The notes beneath the pieces are model-generated. The model was not told where the DNA came from, did no database searches, and saw only the letters and a list, made by a program, of their open reading frames with translations. Below, piece after piece: positions 52,199-60,747 of a stretch of DNA of 64,000 nt. Origin of the DNA: Chlamydiales bacterium (GTDB taxonomy: Bacteria > Chlamydiota > Chlamydiia > Chlamydiales > JAAKFR01); the NCBI GenBank assembly GCA_022601445.1, contig JAJACP010000007.1:1-64000 (forward strand), read 5' to 3'. Every line of letters begins with the position of its first letter. Position 1 is the stretch's first letter. Both the position numbers and the translations under genes were made by a program.

Positions 52199-53236
52199 GT
52201 GTGTGCTTTCACACCCGAATGCCATGAGGCGCAAACCCTCCCTCCCTTAGGCGCCGTTCTTCCTCTTGAGAAGAAGCTCAAGGGGATTCAACGTACCAAG
52301 CCCAAAAAGATCATTCTCATTGCCGGTCCTACTGCTTGTGGCAAGACCGATCTTTCTCTTATTTTAGCGGGGATGATGAAAGGCGAGGTGATTTCTGCCG
52401 ATTCCATGCAGGTTTATCGAGGAATGGACATTGGTACGGCCAAAGTTTCTCAGGAAGATCAGAGTCGAGTTCCGCATCATCTGATTGATATCCGCCATAT
52501 TCAAGAGAGCTTTAATGTTGTCGACTTTTATTTTGAGACACGTCAATGCATTGATTCCATTTTAGCTCGTGATCGCGTTCCCATCATTGTGGGTGGTTCT
52601 GGCTTTTACTTTCGGGCGCTTCTCTATGGGCCTCCAAGCGGGCCTCCTTCGGTTCCGGATTTACGCGATGCGCTGGAAGAGGAACTCAACCGTGCGGGTA
52701 ATCAGGCGATGTATGAGAAGCTAGTGGAGGCTGACCCTGTTTATGCAGCGACGATTACCCCCAACGACCGCCACAAGGTGATTCGCGCGCTGGAGATCAT
52801 TACTTTGACTGGTGAGAAGGTGAGTAAAAACAGTTGGGAGCGGCGTGAGCTTCTTTCAGACTATGCTTATCACGCTTGGTTTATCCACCGTCCAAGAGAG
52901 GTCCTTTATCCGAGCATTGATGAGCGGTGTGAGAATATGCTGGAGGCGGGGCTTTTAGACGAAGTGCGGGATTTGGAAAAGCAGGGGTTACGTCAGAATC
53001 CGTCGGCTTCTCAAGCCATTGGGTACCGGCAGTGTCTCGATTATTTACAGACTTCTCAGAGTGAAGAGGAGTATCAACACTTTGTGCATCGGTTCAAGAC
53101 CGCTTCGCGTCACTATGCTAAGCGTCAGTTCACCTGGTTCCGGAAGGAGCCTCTTTTCAAATGGCTCAACGTCGATGTGCATGACATTGAGATTGCGGCT
53201 GAAATGATTGCTCAAGAGTATAATTCGTCTGTTTAA
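52199..53236 (+). CDS. miaA: tRNA dimethylallyltransferase
   Basis: 345 residues, beginning with GTG; a later start would lose part of a family-typical N-terminal extension but not the core. P-loop IAGPTACGKTDLSLILA, then ISADSMQVYRGMDIGTAK, GGSGFYFRALLYG and RHYAKRQFTWFR. It adds the isopentenyl group to A37 of tRNAs that read UNN codons. Confidence 0.94.
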   Translation: MCAFTPECHEAQTLPPLGAVLPLEKKLKGIQRTKPKKIILIAGPTACGKTDLSLILAGMMKGEVISADSMQVYRGMDIGTAKVSQEDQSRVPHHLIDIRHIQESFNVVDFYFETRQCIDSILARDRVPIIVGGSGFYFRALLYGPPSGPPSVPDLRDALEEELNRAGNQAMYEKLVEADPVYAATITPNDRHKVIRALEIITLTGEKVSKNSWERRELLSDYAYHAWFIHRPREVLYPSIDERCENMLEAGLLDEVRDLEKQGLRQNPSASQAIGYRQCLDYLQTSQSEEEYQHFVHRFKTASRHYAKRQFTWFRKEPLFKWLNVDVHDIEIAAEMIAQEYNSSV

Positions 53237-53317
53237 TCGTATTTTTTAACAATTTACTTTTTCTATTTACTTTGTTTTAATGTTTCCACTACAGATACAA
53301 CTAATACCTCATGGGAT

Positions 53318-54212
53318 ATGAGGCGTGCCGAAGGGGAGAGTTCTGCAGAAGCAAAATCTACTGAACAGAAAACACATGCTCTTGCTCTGGGGCGTCCTTT
53401 AAGCTTTGCAAGCAATGAAATTGTTGCGGTTGGGACGTATGAATTTATGAGGGGTGTTTTTGGATTGGTTCAAGACCTGGCTGTTTTGGGACTTGATGTA
53501 TATGTGGGAAGTGCAGTTTTACTTAAAGAGTGCAGAGACAAAGATTTTGTGGCTCCCCAATTTATGCTAGATGCTAGGAACCGTCTTGTGGCCACCTGTC
53601 AAGGTGTCAAGGGTTTAGTGAGTGAAGCTGTGACCATAAAATGTGGAACCGGCAGAAGTGGCTCTTTTACAAGCAGAAGAGAAGTGTGTCAACCTCGAAA
53701 GAAAAGCGAAACAACAACGGCGCGTAGCAGCTGCCGCACGGATCACGCAAGCAGCAGGAGAGGCGGTGACACACTTTATCCAAAGCTCGCAAGCGCAGAT
53801 GCAAGCAGAGGCGGATCAGGAGCAACGGAGGATAGAGCACGCTCCTCCGCTTCCTGAATTTGAAGCTTATCGACGTGCGCTCCGGGCAGTAGCGGCGATT
53901 CCTGCTTTGACTACTCAAGGCAGCAGTGAGGAGCATTTACTACAAGCGGGATTTGTAACTGGAGAGAGCTTGTTAGGTGCCGTTAGCCAAGTCGCTGCTT
54001 TGGAGACGCTGCCTGTTCTCAGAGAAGTGGTTGTCCAAGCTGGAGTGCGAGAAGCCTTAGCTCCTTTGCCATCTTCCGCTTTATATCAGTCTTTTGCACG
54101 CGAGATGTTTCAATTGGATCCTGACGGTGGGTTTCTCGAATCTGTGTTAGGTGGAGATGCCGTGCATGCACTTAGAGTGAGTTTGGGAGTGGCTGCAGGT
54201 TCAGCTCATTGA
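53318..54212 (+). pseudogene. Hypothetical accessory gene split by a frameshift
   Basis: Two overlapping rightward frames (53318-53857 and 53643-54212) appear to be halves of one gene. Frame 1 has sensible protein up to VSEAVTIK at 53640 and then becomes Ser/Arg-rich nonsense. Frame 2 begins directly after with EPAEVALLQAEEKCVNLERKAKQ. Dropping one A of the four at 53638-53641 joins them into one protein of about 297 residues. The first half has a hydrophobic stretch (FGLVQDLAVLGLDVYVGSAVLL); the second is a long Ala/Glu-rich helix, then a mixed region. No family recognised. No good ribosome site before 53318. Confidence 0.55.
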
Positions 54213-54243
54213 TTTCAACGCTCTTAAGTTTTTCTTAAACTAG

Positions 54244-54280
54244 ATTGCGACAATTATAAACCTTCTATAATTGTCGCAAT
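54244..54280. promoter_or_regulatory. Perfect 15-bp inverted repeat upstream of the AlbA_2-type gene
   Basis: ATTGCGACAATTATA at 54244-54258 and its exact reverse complement at 54266-54280 around a 7-base centre. As DNA it looks like an operator; as RNA it would be a stable hairpin without a T run. Confidence 0.7.
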
Positions 54281-54298
54281 TTTCAGGATTTTCAGATT

Positions 54299-54313
54299 AT
54301 TGCGACAAATATA
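54299..54313 (+). promoter_or_regulatory. Third, direct copy of the same operator-like motif
   Basis: ATTGCGACAAATATA differs from the left arm of the inverted repeat by one base and lies 18 bases beyond its right arm. A repeated half-site next to a full site suggests cooperative protein binding. Confidence 0.55.
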
Positions 54314-54447
54314 GAGAGTTTTTATGTGGCGCACTGCTGCCTATTTTGGCTTGAAAATAGGCAACATATTCAAAAAAGTGTACCCTATTCTCATAAAAAC
54401 GGACGGACTGCTTTCAAATGACGATCATGGTTTAGAGGATATTGATA

Positions 54448-56358
54448 ATGAATGCATTGGGATTTGACGAGCTGATGAGTATTCTACAGAACAATGGTGA
54501 AACGGAACGCATCGAGGCAAAAAGAACTAAGGATAGCCTTGGAAAGAGTATCCTTGAGACGATCTCAGCTTTCAGTAATGAACCCGATTTAGGTGGTGGT
54601 TACTTGGTTTTGGGATTAACCAAAAATACGAGTAACTGCTCGCCACATTATGATGTGACCGGTGTTAGTGATGCGGATAAACTGCAAAGCGAGATAGCGA
54701 CTCTGTGTCGGCAAAGCTTTAACAATCAGATTCGTCCAGATCTTCAAGTTTTATCACATGAAGGCAAGACGATCATCATTATCTATATCCCAGAAGCTGA
54801 ATCGTACAATAAGCCTGTCTACATAAAAAGTAGGGGAATCGACAATGGTGCCTTTAGACGATTTGGTCCGACAGACCAACAGTGTACTCAAGAAGATCTC
54901 GATTATCTCTATCAACGACGGTCCAAGAAAAAGTACGATGAAACGGTCTTAAGTGAAACCTCTTTTGAAGACATTGATCTATCTGCTCTTAAAGTTTATC
55001 GCACAATGAGAGAGGAGGTGAACAAAAATGCAAAAGAGCTCAAGTTAAATGATGAAGATTTACTCCAGGCGCTATCGGTATTGGTCCATTCTAGAGGGAG
55101 TCGCTGTTTAACAGTGGCAGGGTTTGTGCTTTTTGGGAGTGAAATGGCACTGCGTCGCGTTTTACCTATGGCGACCCGGGTCGACTATATCATGATTGAC
55201 GGGAGAGAGTGGGTTCCAAATCCAGATAAACGGTATCATCATACGATTGAAATCGGAGAAGGCTTATTTACCGGAATCTATAGATTACTGCACCAAATTA
55301 TGACAGATATTCCGCAGGCTTTTTCATTGGATGAAAACCAAATTCTTAGAAAAGACAGTCCGCTAGTTCCTAGAAATGTTATACGTGAAGCTTTGTGCAA
55401 CGCGCTTATGCATAGAGATTAAACTGTTGATAGTCCTGTGCAAATTCGGAGATATTCCAATCGAATTGAATTTGAAAATGCAGGGTATTCACTCAAACCA
55501 GAAGATCAGTTAGGATTACCTGGTTCTATTGCTCGGAATACCAAGATTGCCACAATTCTTCATGACGTTAACCTAGCTGAGACAAAGGGTACCGGTATTC
55601 GAGCGATGCGTGATTCAATGCGGGAGGCAAATTTAACTGTGCCTTTAATAGAGTCTAAGCGTGCTTCCAATCAGTTTATCTTAACTCTTTTAACTCACCA
55701 TCTTATGGATCAAGAGGATGTTAAATGGCTTGCACGTTTTAAGGAGTGTAACCTAAGTGACGAAGAAGCACGAGCTCTTGTTGTGATCCGTGAAATGGGA
55801 GCCTTTTCGAACGCTGATTATAGAGCAATTAATACTGTAGATACTCTTTCAGCCAGCAATAGCCTCAGAAGACTGCGTGATTTAGGCTTGATTGAACAGA
55901 AAGGAAGTGGTTCAAAAACGTATTACACACCGTCTAAAAGCATGCTTGGGATGCGGGACAGAACCCCTGACATAAGGGAAGGAACCCCTGACATAAGGGA
56001 AGGAACCCCTGACATAAGGGAAGGAACCCCTGACATAAGGGAAGGAACCCCTGACATAAGGGAAGGAACCCCTGACATAAGCAGGCTCTTAGAGGAGGGG
56101 ATAGAAATACCTGAGGAACTTTTAGAGGAGTTAAGAACGTTTGGGAAAAGGGCTTCTAAAGAGAAAACACACGCAATTATCAAGCAAATCTGCGCACTTG
56201 CCTATATTAAACCTACAGACCTGGGAGCTCTTTTAAGCAGGAATCCTGAACATTTAAGAAACCGGTTTTTAACTCCGATGGTGGAGTCCGGAGAGCTAGA
56301 GTTGAAGTACCCAAACAATGTCGGACATCCTCAGCAAGCCTATCGGTTGGTCATCTAG
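54448..56358 (+). pseudogene. AlbA_2/RecG-like ATP-binding transcriptional regulator, interrupted by one stop codon
   Basis: One frame of 637 codons broken only by TAA at 55420-55422. The N-terminal AlbA_2-type DNA-binding domain (about 1-130) has ETERIEAKRTKDSLGKSILETISAFSN and FRRFG. The middle has the GHKL-like ATPase region with EALCNALMHRD, and after the stop codon IRRYSNRIEFENAG. At the stop the family has Tyr (HRDY), so a single TAT or TAC to TAA change explains it. A winged helix follows (VVIREMGAFSNADYRAI...LRRLRDLGLIEQKGSG), then a 7-residue repeat (TPDIREG) and another helical domain. Start at 54448 with AGAGGA before it. It is probably a pseudogene unless read through, and overlaps mqnC by 4 bases. 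Confidence 0.8.
55960..56081 (+). repeat. 21-bp tandem repeat, nearly six copies
   Basis: The unit is GGAACCCCTGACATAAGGGAA, split here as GGAACCCCTGAC plus ATAAGGGAA; copies start at 55960, 55981, 56002, 56023, 56044 and 56065 (last one 17 bases). It encodes GTPDIRE in frame with the AlbA_2-type gene. The copies are nearly identical, so they expanded recently and the number probably varies among strains. Confidence 0.93.
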
Positions 56359-57470
56359 TTAAGGACAGGCAACCGGTCGGGCTCTTTGACTTTTCCAGCC
56401 TCCGGAACAGCAACGCTCTCCACTCCTTCATAAGTTTGAAGAATGTTGTAAAACGTGTCACGCTGAGCCGGTTCAAAACCGGCCTGCCGAATCATCCGCA
56501 ACATGTCGTTATGATCGGCCTTATTGATCCACTCTGTTGCCCGGTGTACGTTCTCTTCCATAATTGTCCCACCAAAGTCATCAGCACCATAACTCAGCGC
56601 CTCCATTCCCACCTCTTTACTCTCACCAAACCACGAAGCGCCAATATGGTCAAAATTATCGAGGTAGATGCGCGCAAACGCTAAAATTCGAAAATAGGCG
56701 TCTTTGCCCGCCCAATTCTTGACTGTGCGTCTAAGAGCTGTGCGGTTCCGTTTGTAACTCCAAGGAATAAAGCAGGTAAAGCCGGGAATTTTGTCCTGAT
56801 GCACACGCAATGTTTCAAAGTGCTCAAGAATGTCCTCTGGTTCCTCGACATGTCCATACATCATAGTAGCCGTGGTCTCATACCCAATCTGATGCGCTAA
56901 GTGGTGGAATTCCATCCATCCGTCTGGACCTATTTTTTTAGGTGAAACTTGAAGACGAACACGCTCAGAAAGAATTTCTGCGCCGCCACCGGGAATCGTG
57001 CGCAAACCCGCCTCCCAAAGACGCTCTAACACCTCGCGAACTGAAATGTCTGAAACGCGGGCGCAATTCCATAGCTCAACTGCACTGAAAAAATGGGGGT
57101 GGATGTCAGGGAAGCGGGCGCGCGCCTCTCTCACGAGTGCGACATGGTAGTCAATTTTTAATTCGTCGTTGACGCCGCCCTGAAGCAACACAGTTGTTAA
57201 ACCAGCAGCGCGCGCACGCTGCATATGCTCCATCACCTCATCGACCGATTTGGTGTAGGTGTCTTTGGCACCAGGATGGCGGTAAAAAGCGCAAAACCCA
57301 CAGTCTATTTTACAAACGTTGGTGTAGTTGGGGTTGGAATCGAGAACAAAAGTCACCCGTTTGGGAGGATTTTTCTCTTCACGGATGGCCTGAGCGTGTT
57401 TCTGCAGCTCGGCAAGCGGGGCATTTCGAAATAGGTCCAGCCCCTCTTCTAATGTGATCCTGGTGTGCAT
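56355..57470 (-). CDS. mqnC: Cyclic dehypoxanthinyl futalosine synthase (menaquinone synthesis)
   Basis: 371 residues; a radical-SAM enzyme with cluster cysteines in CKIDCGFCAFYR. Further signatures are LLQGGVNDELKIDYHVAL, IPGGGAEILSERVR and TTATMMYGHVEEPEDI, which fit MqnC better than MqnE or the F420 enzymes CofG/CofH. It catalyses the cyclisation step in the futalosine route to menaquinone, known in chlamydiae, and menaquinone is the likely electron acceptor for Na+-NQR. It matches the CT767 position. Its end overlaps the AlbA_2-type gene by 4 bases. Confidence 0.88.
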   Translation of the reverse strand: MHTRITLEEGLDLFRNAPLAELQKHAQAIREEKNPPKRVTFVLDSNPNYTNVCKIDCGFCAFYRHPGAKDTYTKSVDEVMEHMQRARAAGLTTVLLQGGVNDELKIDYHVALVREARARFPDIHPHFFSAVELWNCARVSDISVREVLERLWEAGLRTIPGGGAEILSERVRLQVSPKKIGPDGWMEFHHLAHQIGYETTATMMYGHVEEPEDILEHFETLRVHQDKIPGFTCFIPWSYKRNRTALRRTVKNWAGKDAYFRILAFARIYLDNFDHIGASWFGESKEVGMEALSYGADDFGGTIMEENVHRATEWINKADHNDMLRMIRQAGFEPAQRDTFYNILQTYEGVESVAVPEAGKVKEPDRLPVLN

Positions 57471-57556
57471 ATCCTACCCATTGACTAAAACTCATAGAAT
57501 GATTACCATCTCCCCTTTAAACTTTTTTGTCAATTCACGTCAGTGACCCTCTACGT

Positions 57557-59164
57557 ATGAATCAACCGACCACTTTGGAAGAGCAAGAGCCCCCTAAGCA
57601 AGAGACCAATACATTTTTGAGTCGGCTTGAATCTCTCTCTGATGTCGAAGAGAAACTCCGCTCCAGTATCCACTTTATGCGTGAAGCTCTAGCTCAAAAG
57701 GGGACGCCCAATTTCAAGGGATTTTGGGAAATACGTAAGATCTGTCTTCCGCTTTTTAAAGAGCCTCTTGCTGGCATCATGCGCGCGCAGCTGTGGGCTG
57801 AGTATATCGAACTGACACGAGAGGGCAGACGCCTGAAAAACATCCTGGACGAAGAGTCAGCTTTTGCTGTTGAACAGATTGAACTGGCTATTGTCTCTCT
57901 TGAAAAAGAGGCGACTGAATTCCACGAAAATCGTGAAAATGCCCTGGCTCAAGTACTCCCTGTTGACTTTCCTCTTGAATTAGCTACGCTGAAGGAGCGC
58001 TACGCGTTCTACCAAAATCTGCAGAAGCAGCTCAATGTCCTCAATGTTTACGCTTCGCGGATCAATAGTTTGCGTAAAGAGTTGATCCGAACGGAGATGC
58101 GTATTCGTCAAAAGAATCAATTTTTTCAGCGCCTCTCTCAGCTTGGAGATAAAGTCTTTCCTGTGCGTAAGGAATTGATCCGTGAGGTCAGCGAGGCCTT
58201 TATTCAAGATGTGGAAGACTTTGTTCAAGCTTACTTTTCCTCAGAGGCCTTCTCTCATGAGGAAGTGCGTCGTTCGGTCTTTTTCTTTCGCGATGAGATA
58301 AAGGGGCTCCAGGCTATGGCTAAGATGCTCACGCTCAATACCCACGCCTTTTCCGCTACTCGAGAGCAGCTCAGCCAGTGCTGGGACAAGCTAAAGGGGA
58401 TGGAGAAGGAACTGAAAAAAGAGTATGCGCAGCAAAAGCAGCAATCGAGCGAAAATGTTGAGGCTGTGCAGACCCGGATTCAAGCTTTTGTGGCTGACTA
58501 TGCTGAGGGGAAGTACACGGTTGAAACAGGCCTTAAAGAGCTGGAGTCGATTAGCCGTTGGATGCGGGATGTCGACTTAACCCGTCCGCACGTCCGCTTT
58601 TTGAAGGAGGAGTTAGAAAAGGCGCGTCAACCGATTGATGCCATTCAAAATGCTGAAGTGGAGTCCAGACGTCAGAAGCAGGTTGAGTTTGAGCAAGCGC
58701 GTCGAGAAAAGGTGGAGCAGCTGAAACAAGAAGTGGAGGCAATCGCGCAAACAATCGCCAGTGAGCATGTCGAGATACTCCTTGAGAGGCTTGAGGAGTG
58801 CCGCAAAGCGTTTGCAGGGGCCTCTATGATGAAGGTAGAGCGTCAACAGCTCGATCGGAAGATCAAGGAAGTGCGTGACCTTATCGCTGAGAAGCAAGAA
58901 CAGGCACTGATTGATCTCTCTGACGATGATCGAGCTACCTTTGATGGTTTGAAGGGTGTTTTAGAACAGCGTAAAGAGCGGCGTAAAGCAGTAAAAGCGC
59001 AGATCGAGGAGTATCGCAAAACCAGTAGCGGCTCTGGACTCGATTTTGAAAAAGCAATGCGTGTGCAGGAGCTGATGCAGGAAGAAAAAGAGCGACTCGC
59101 AAAGCTGGATGAGGGTATTGACGAAATCGAAGCCAAGATCAGCGCCTTTAAGTCCAAGTCGTGA
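57557..59164 (+). CDS. Long coiled-coil protein of unknown function (CT768-like position)
   Basis: 535 residues from the ATG at 57557 (MNQPTTLEEQEPPKQ); an upstream TTG would add ten residues. Nearly all helix: heptad-rich segments run from about 35 to the end, with the densest charged coiled coil at about 330-420 and 450-530. No signal peptide, membrane span or enzyme motif. A scaffold or filament-like role is plausible. It is followed by an overlapping HAD gene (GTGA) and sits in the place of CT768 (from memory). Confidence 0.8.
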   Translation: MNQPTTLEEQEPPKQETNTFLSRLESLSDVEEKLRSSIHFMREALAQKGTPNFKGFWEIRKICLPLFKEPLAGIMRAQLWAEYIELTREGRRLKNILDEESAFAVEQIELAIVSLEKEATEFHENRENALAQVLPVDFPLELATLKERYAFYQNLQKQLNVLNVYASRINSLRKELIRTEMRIRQKNQFFQRLSQLGDKVFPVRKELIREVSEAFIQDVEDFVQAYFSSEAFSHEEVRRSVFFFRDEIKGLQAMAKMLTLNTHAFSATREQLSQCWDKLKGMEKELKKEYAQQKQQSSENVEAVQTRIQAFVADYAEGKYTVETGLKELESISRWMRDVDLTRPHVRFLKEELEKARQPIDAIQNAEVESRRQKQVEFEQARREKVEQLKQEVEAIAQTIASEHVEILLERLEECRKAFAGASMMKVERQQLDRKIKEVRDLIAEKQEQALIDLSDDDRATFDGLKGVLEQRKERRKAVKAQIEEYRKTSSGSGLDFEKAMRVQELMQEEKERLAKLDEGIDEIEAKISAFKSKS

Positions 59165-59772
59165 TTGTCGCAGTCTTTGATCTAGATGGAACACTCCTCT
59201 CCCACAATAGCAGCTTTTCCTTCTGCCGCTGGCTCCGACGCCAGGGCGTTTTTTCGCGCGCTGATCTTCTCTATTGTTCCTCTCTTTATGCGACCCATCT
59301 TCTTTTTGGTCTCTCGCTTCTGAGTTTACATACGCGTGTATTTAACCGCCTGTTTCGAGGTCGTTCAGCAGAAAGGTTTCAGCCCTATGTGCAACCGTTT
59401 ATTCAAACCCTCTCTTGGTATGAGCCCGGATTGAGACGCTTAGAGGAGCTGCGTGAGCAGGGTGCAGAGGTGCACATTTTTTCTAATAGTCCCCGTTTTT
59501 TGGTCGAGCTGATTGCGGCCTCCATTGGCGTAAAAAATGTCTCTGCAACCGATTACAAAATTGACAATGCCGGCCTGATGTGGAATATTGCGACGTTGGT
59601 TGATGGAAAGAAAAAAGGTGAGATGCTTCAAGCGTTTAAAAACGAGACGATAGCCTTTTCAGATAGTCATCACGACTTCCCTTTTCTACAAGCGGCATCA
59701 CGTGCCGTTGCTGTGAACCCCAATCGCCGTCTCTCTAAAATTGCTGCTCAACAAAAATGGGAAGTCTTATGA
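59161..59772 (+). CDS. HAD-IB family phosphatase (SerB-like)
   Basis: 203 residues with a GTG start overlapping the previous stop. Motif I FDLDGTLLSHNSSFSFCRW, motif II IFSNSPRFL, a cap typical of the HAD-IB subfamily, and motif IV FSDSHHDFPFLQ. Related enzymes hydrolyse phosphoserine or similar small phosphates. It overlaps nadD by 4 bases. Confidence 0.85.
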   Translation: MIVAVFDLDGTLLSHNSSFSFCRWLRRQGVFSRADLLYCSSLYATHLLFGLSLLSLHTRVFNRLFRGRSAERFQPYVQPFIQTLSWYEPGLRRLEELREQGAEVHIFSNSPRFLVELIAASIGVKNVSATDYKIDNAGLMWNIATLVDGKKKGEMLQAFKNETIAFSDSHHDFPFLQAASRAVAVNPNRRLSKIAAQQKWEVL

Positions 59773-60362
59773 AGAAGATTGGCCTTTTCGGCGGGACGTT
59801 TAACCCCGTTCATTTTGGACATCTCAACTTGGCCTTTGAGTTAATGGAAAAAGGAGGGCTCGATGAGGTGTGGTGGATCCCTGCCTCCCGCTCACCTCTG
59901 CGTCAAATGGGTGAAAGCCCTACCCCTGAACAACGGCTTAAAATGGTGGCTCTTGCGGTAGAAGAGATTCCTCAATTTAAAGTTCTCGACTTGGAGATTA
60001 GGCGTCCCTCTCCCTCTTATACAATCGAGACTGTGGACGCAATTGTGGAAGCAAATCCTGGTATAGATTTCTCTTTTTTGCTCAGCCAGGATGTTTTAGC
60101 CCGCTTTATGGAGTGGAAAAAGCCGCTTGAGTTGGTGAAGCGCATTCCGCTTCTCATTGGGCAGCGAGAAGGGGAAGCCTTCCCTGTATTCCCTGAAGAA
60201 ATCCAGAGGGCTGTCCAGAAGGGGCTGGTCAAATCGACTCAGCTGGATATCAGTGCAACACAGGTGCGCGACAGAATCAAAAAAAGATTGTATGTAGGAC
60301 ATCTTATTCCTGCGAAAGTCCTGGACTTTATATATGTAAATCAATTATATTTTACTGTTTAA
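59769..60362 (+). CDS. nadD: Nicotinate-nucleotide adenylyltransferase
   Basis: 197 residues. It joins nicotinate mononucleotide with ATP to give the substrate of NadE. Nucleotidyltransferase motifs: GLFGGTFNPVHFGHLNLA with the T/HxGH signature, and ISATQVRDRI near the C-terminus. Starts within the HAD gene stop (ATGA). Directly followed by rsfS, a nadD-rsfS pairing common in bacteria. Confidence 0.93.
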   Translation: MKKIGLFGGTFNPVHFGHLNLAFELMEKGGLDEVWWIPASRSPLRQMGESPTPEQRLKMVALAVEEIPQFKVLDLEIRRPSPSYTIETVDAIVEANPGIDFSFLLSQDVLARFMEWKKPLELVKRIPLLIGQREGEAFPVFPEEIQRAVQKGLVKSTQLDISATQVRDRIKKRLYVGHLIPAKVLDFIYVNQLYFTV

Positions 60363-60364
60363 CG

Positions 60365-60739
60365 ATGAAGAAAGATCCTCTATTATTTCTTAACGCAATT
60401 GCTCAAGCATTATTTGATAAAAAAGGGATTAACATCATGGCCCTTGACGTTCAAGGGGTTTCGACGTTAACCGACTATTTCGTGATTGCGGAGGGAAATG
60501 TTGACAAGCATGTGATTGGATTGGCCAAAACGGTCATCGAGACGTTAAAAAATGAGGGAGAGACTCCTCTCCATGTAGAGGGATTACATCAGGGAGACTG
60601 GGTCGTCATTGACTATTTGGAGCTAGTGATCCATCTTTTTAAGCCAGGTATTCGTGAGAAGTACCGTCTTGAAGAGTTATGGAACGAAGGGAAGGTGGTC
60701 GATTTGGATTTAACTGTTCCCCAAGCAAGAACTATTTGA
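60365..60739 (+). CDS. rsfS: Ribosomal silencing factor RsfS (Iojap family)
   Basis: 124 residues. RsfS binds protein L14 of the large ribosomal subunit and prevents joining of subunits when nutrients are low. Signature: DVQGVSTLTDYFVIAEGNVDKHVIGLA and HVEGLHQGDWVVIDYLELVIHLF. It begins two bases after nadD and ends just before fabF (CT769-CT770 order). Confidence 0.94.
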   Translation: MKKDPLLFLNAIAQALFDKKGINIMALDVQGVSTLTDYFVIAEGNVDKHVIGLAKTVIETLKNEGETPLHVEGLHQGDWVVIDYLELVIHLFKPGIREKYRLEELWNEGKVVDLDLTVPQARTI

Positions 60740-60747
60740 GGTATTTT

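Noticed and set aside
55960-56081. CRISPR array
   Set aside because: The units are contiguous without spacers and lie in frame inside a coding sequence.
55923-56183. Minus-strand frame with a repeated MSGVPSL unit
   Set aside because: It is the antisense reading of the 21-bp tandem repeat, which is multiple-of-three and so keeps several frames open. No ribosome site.
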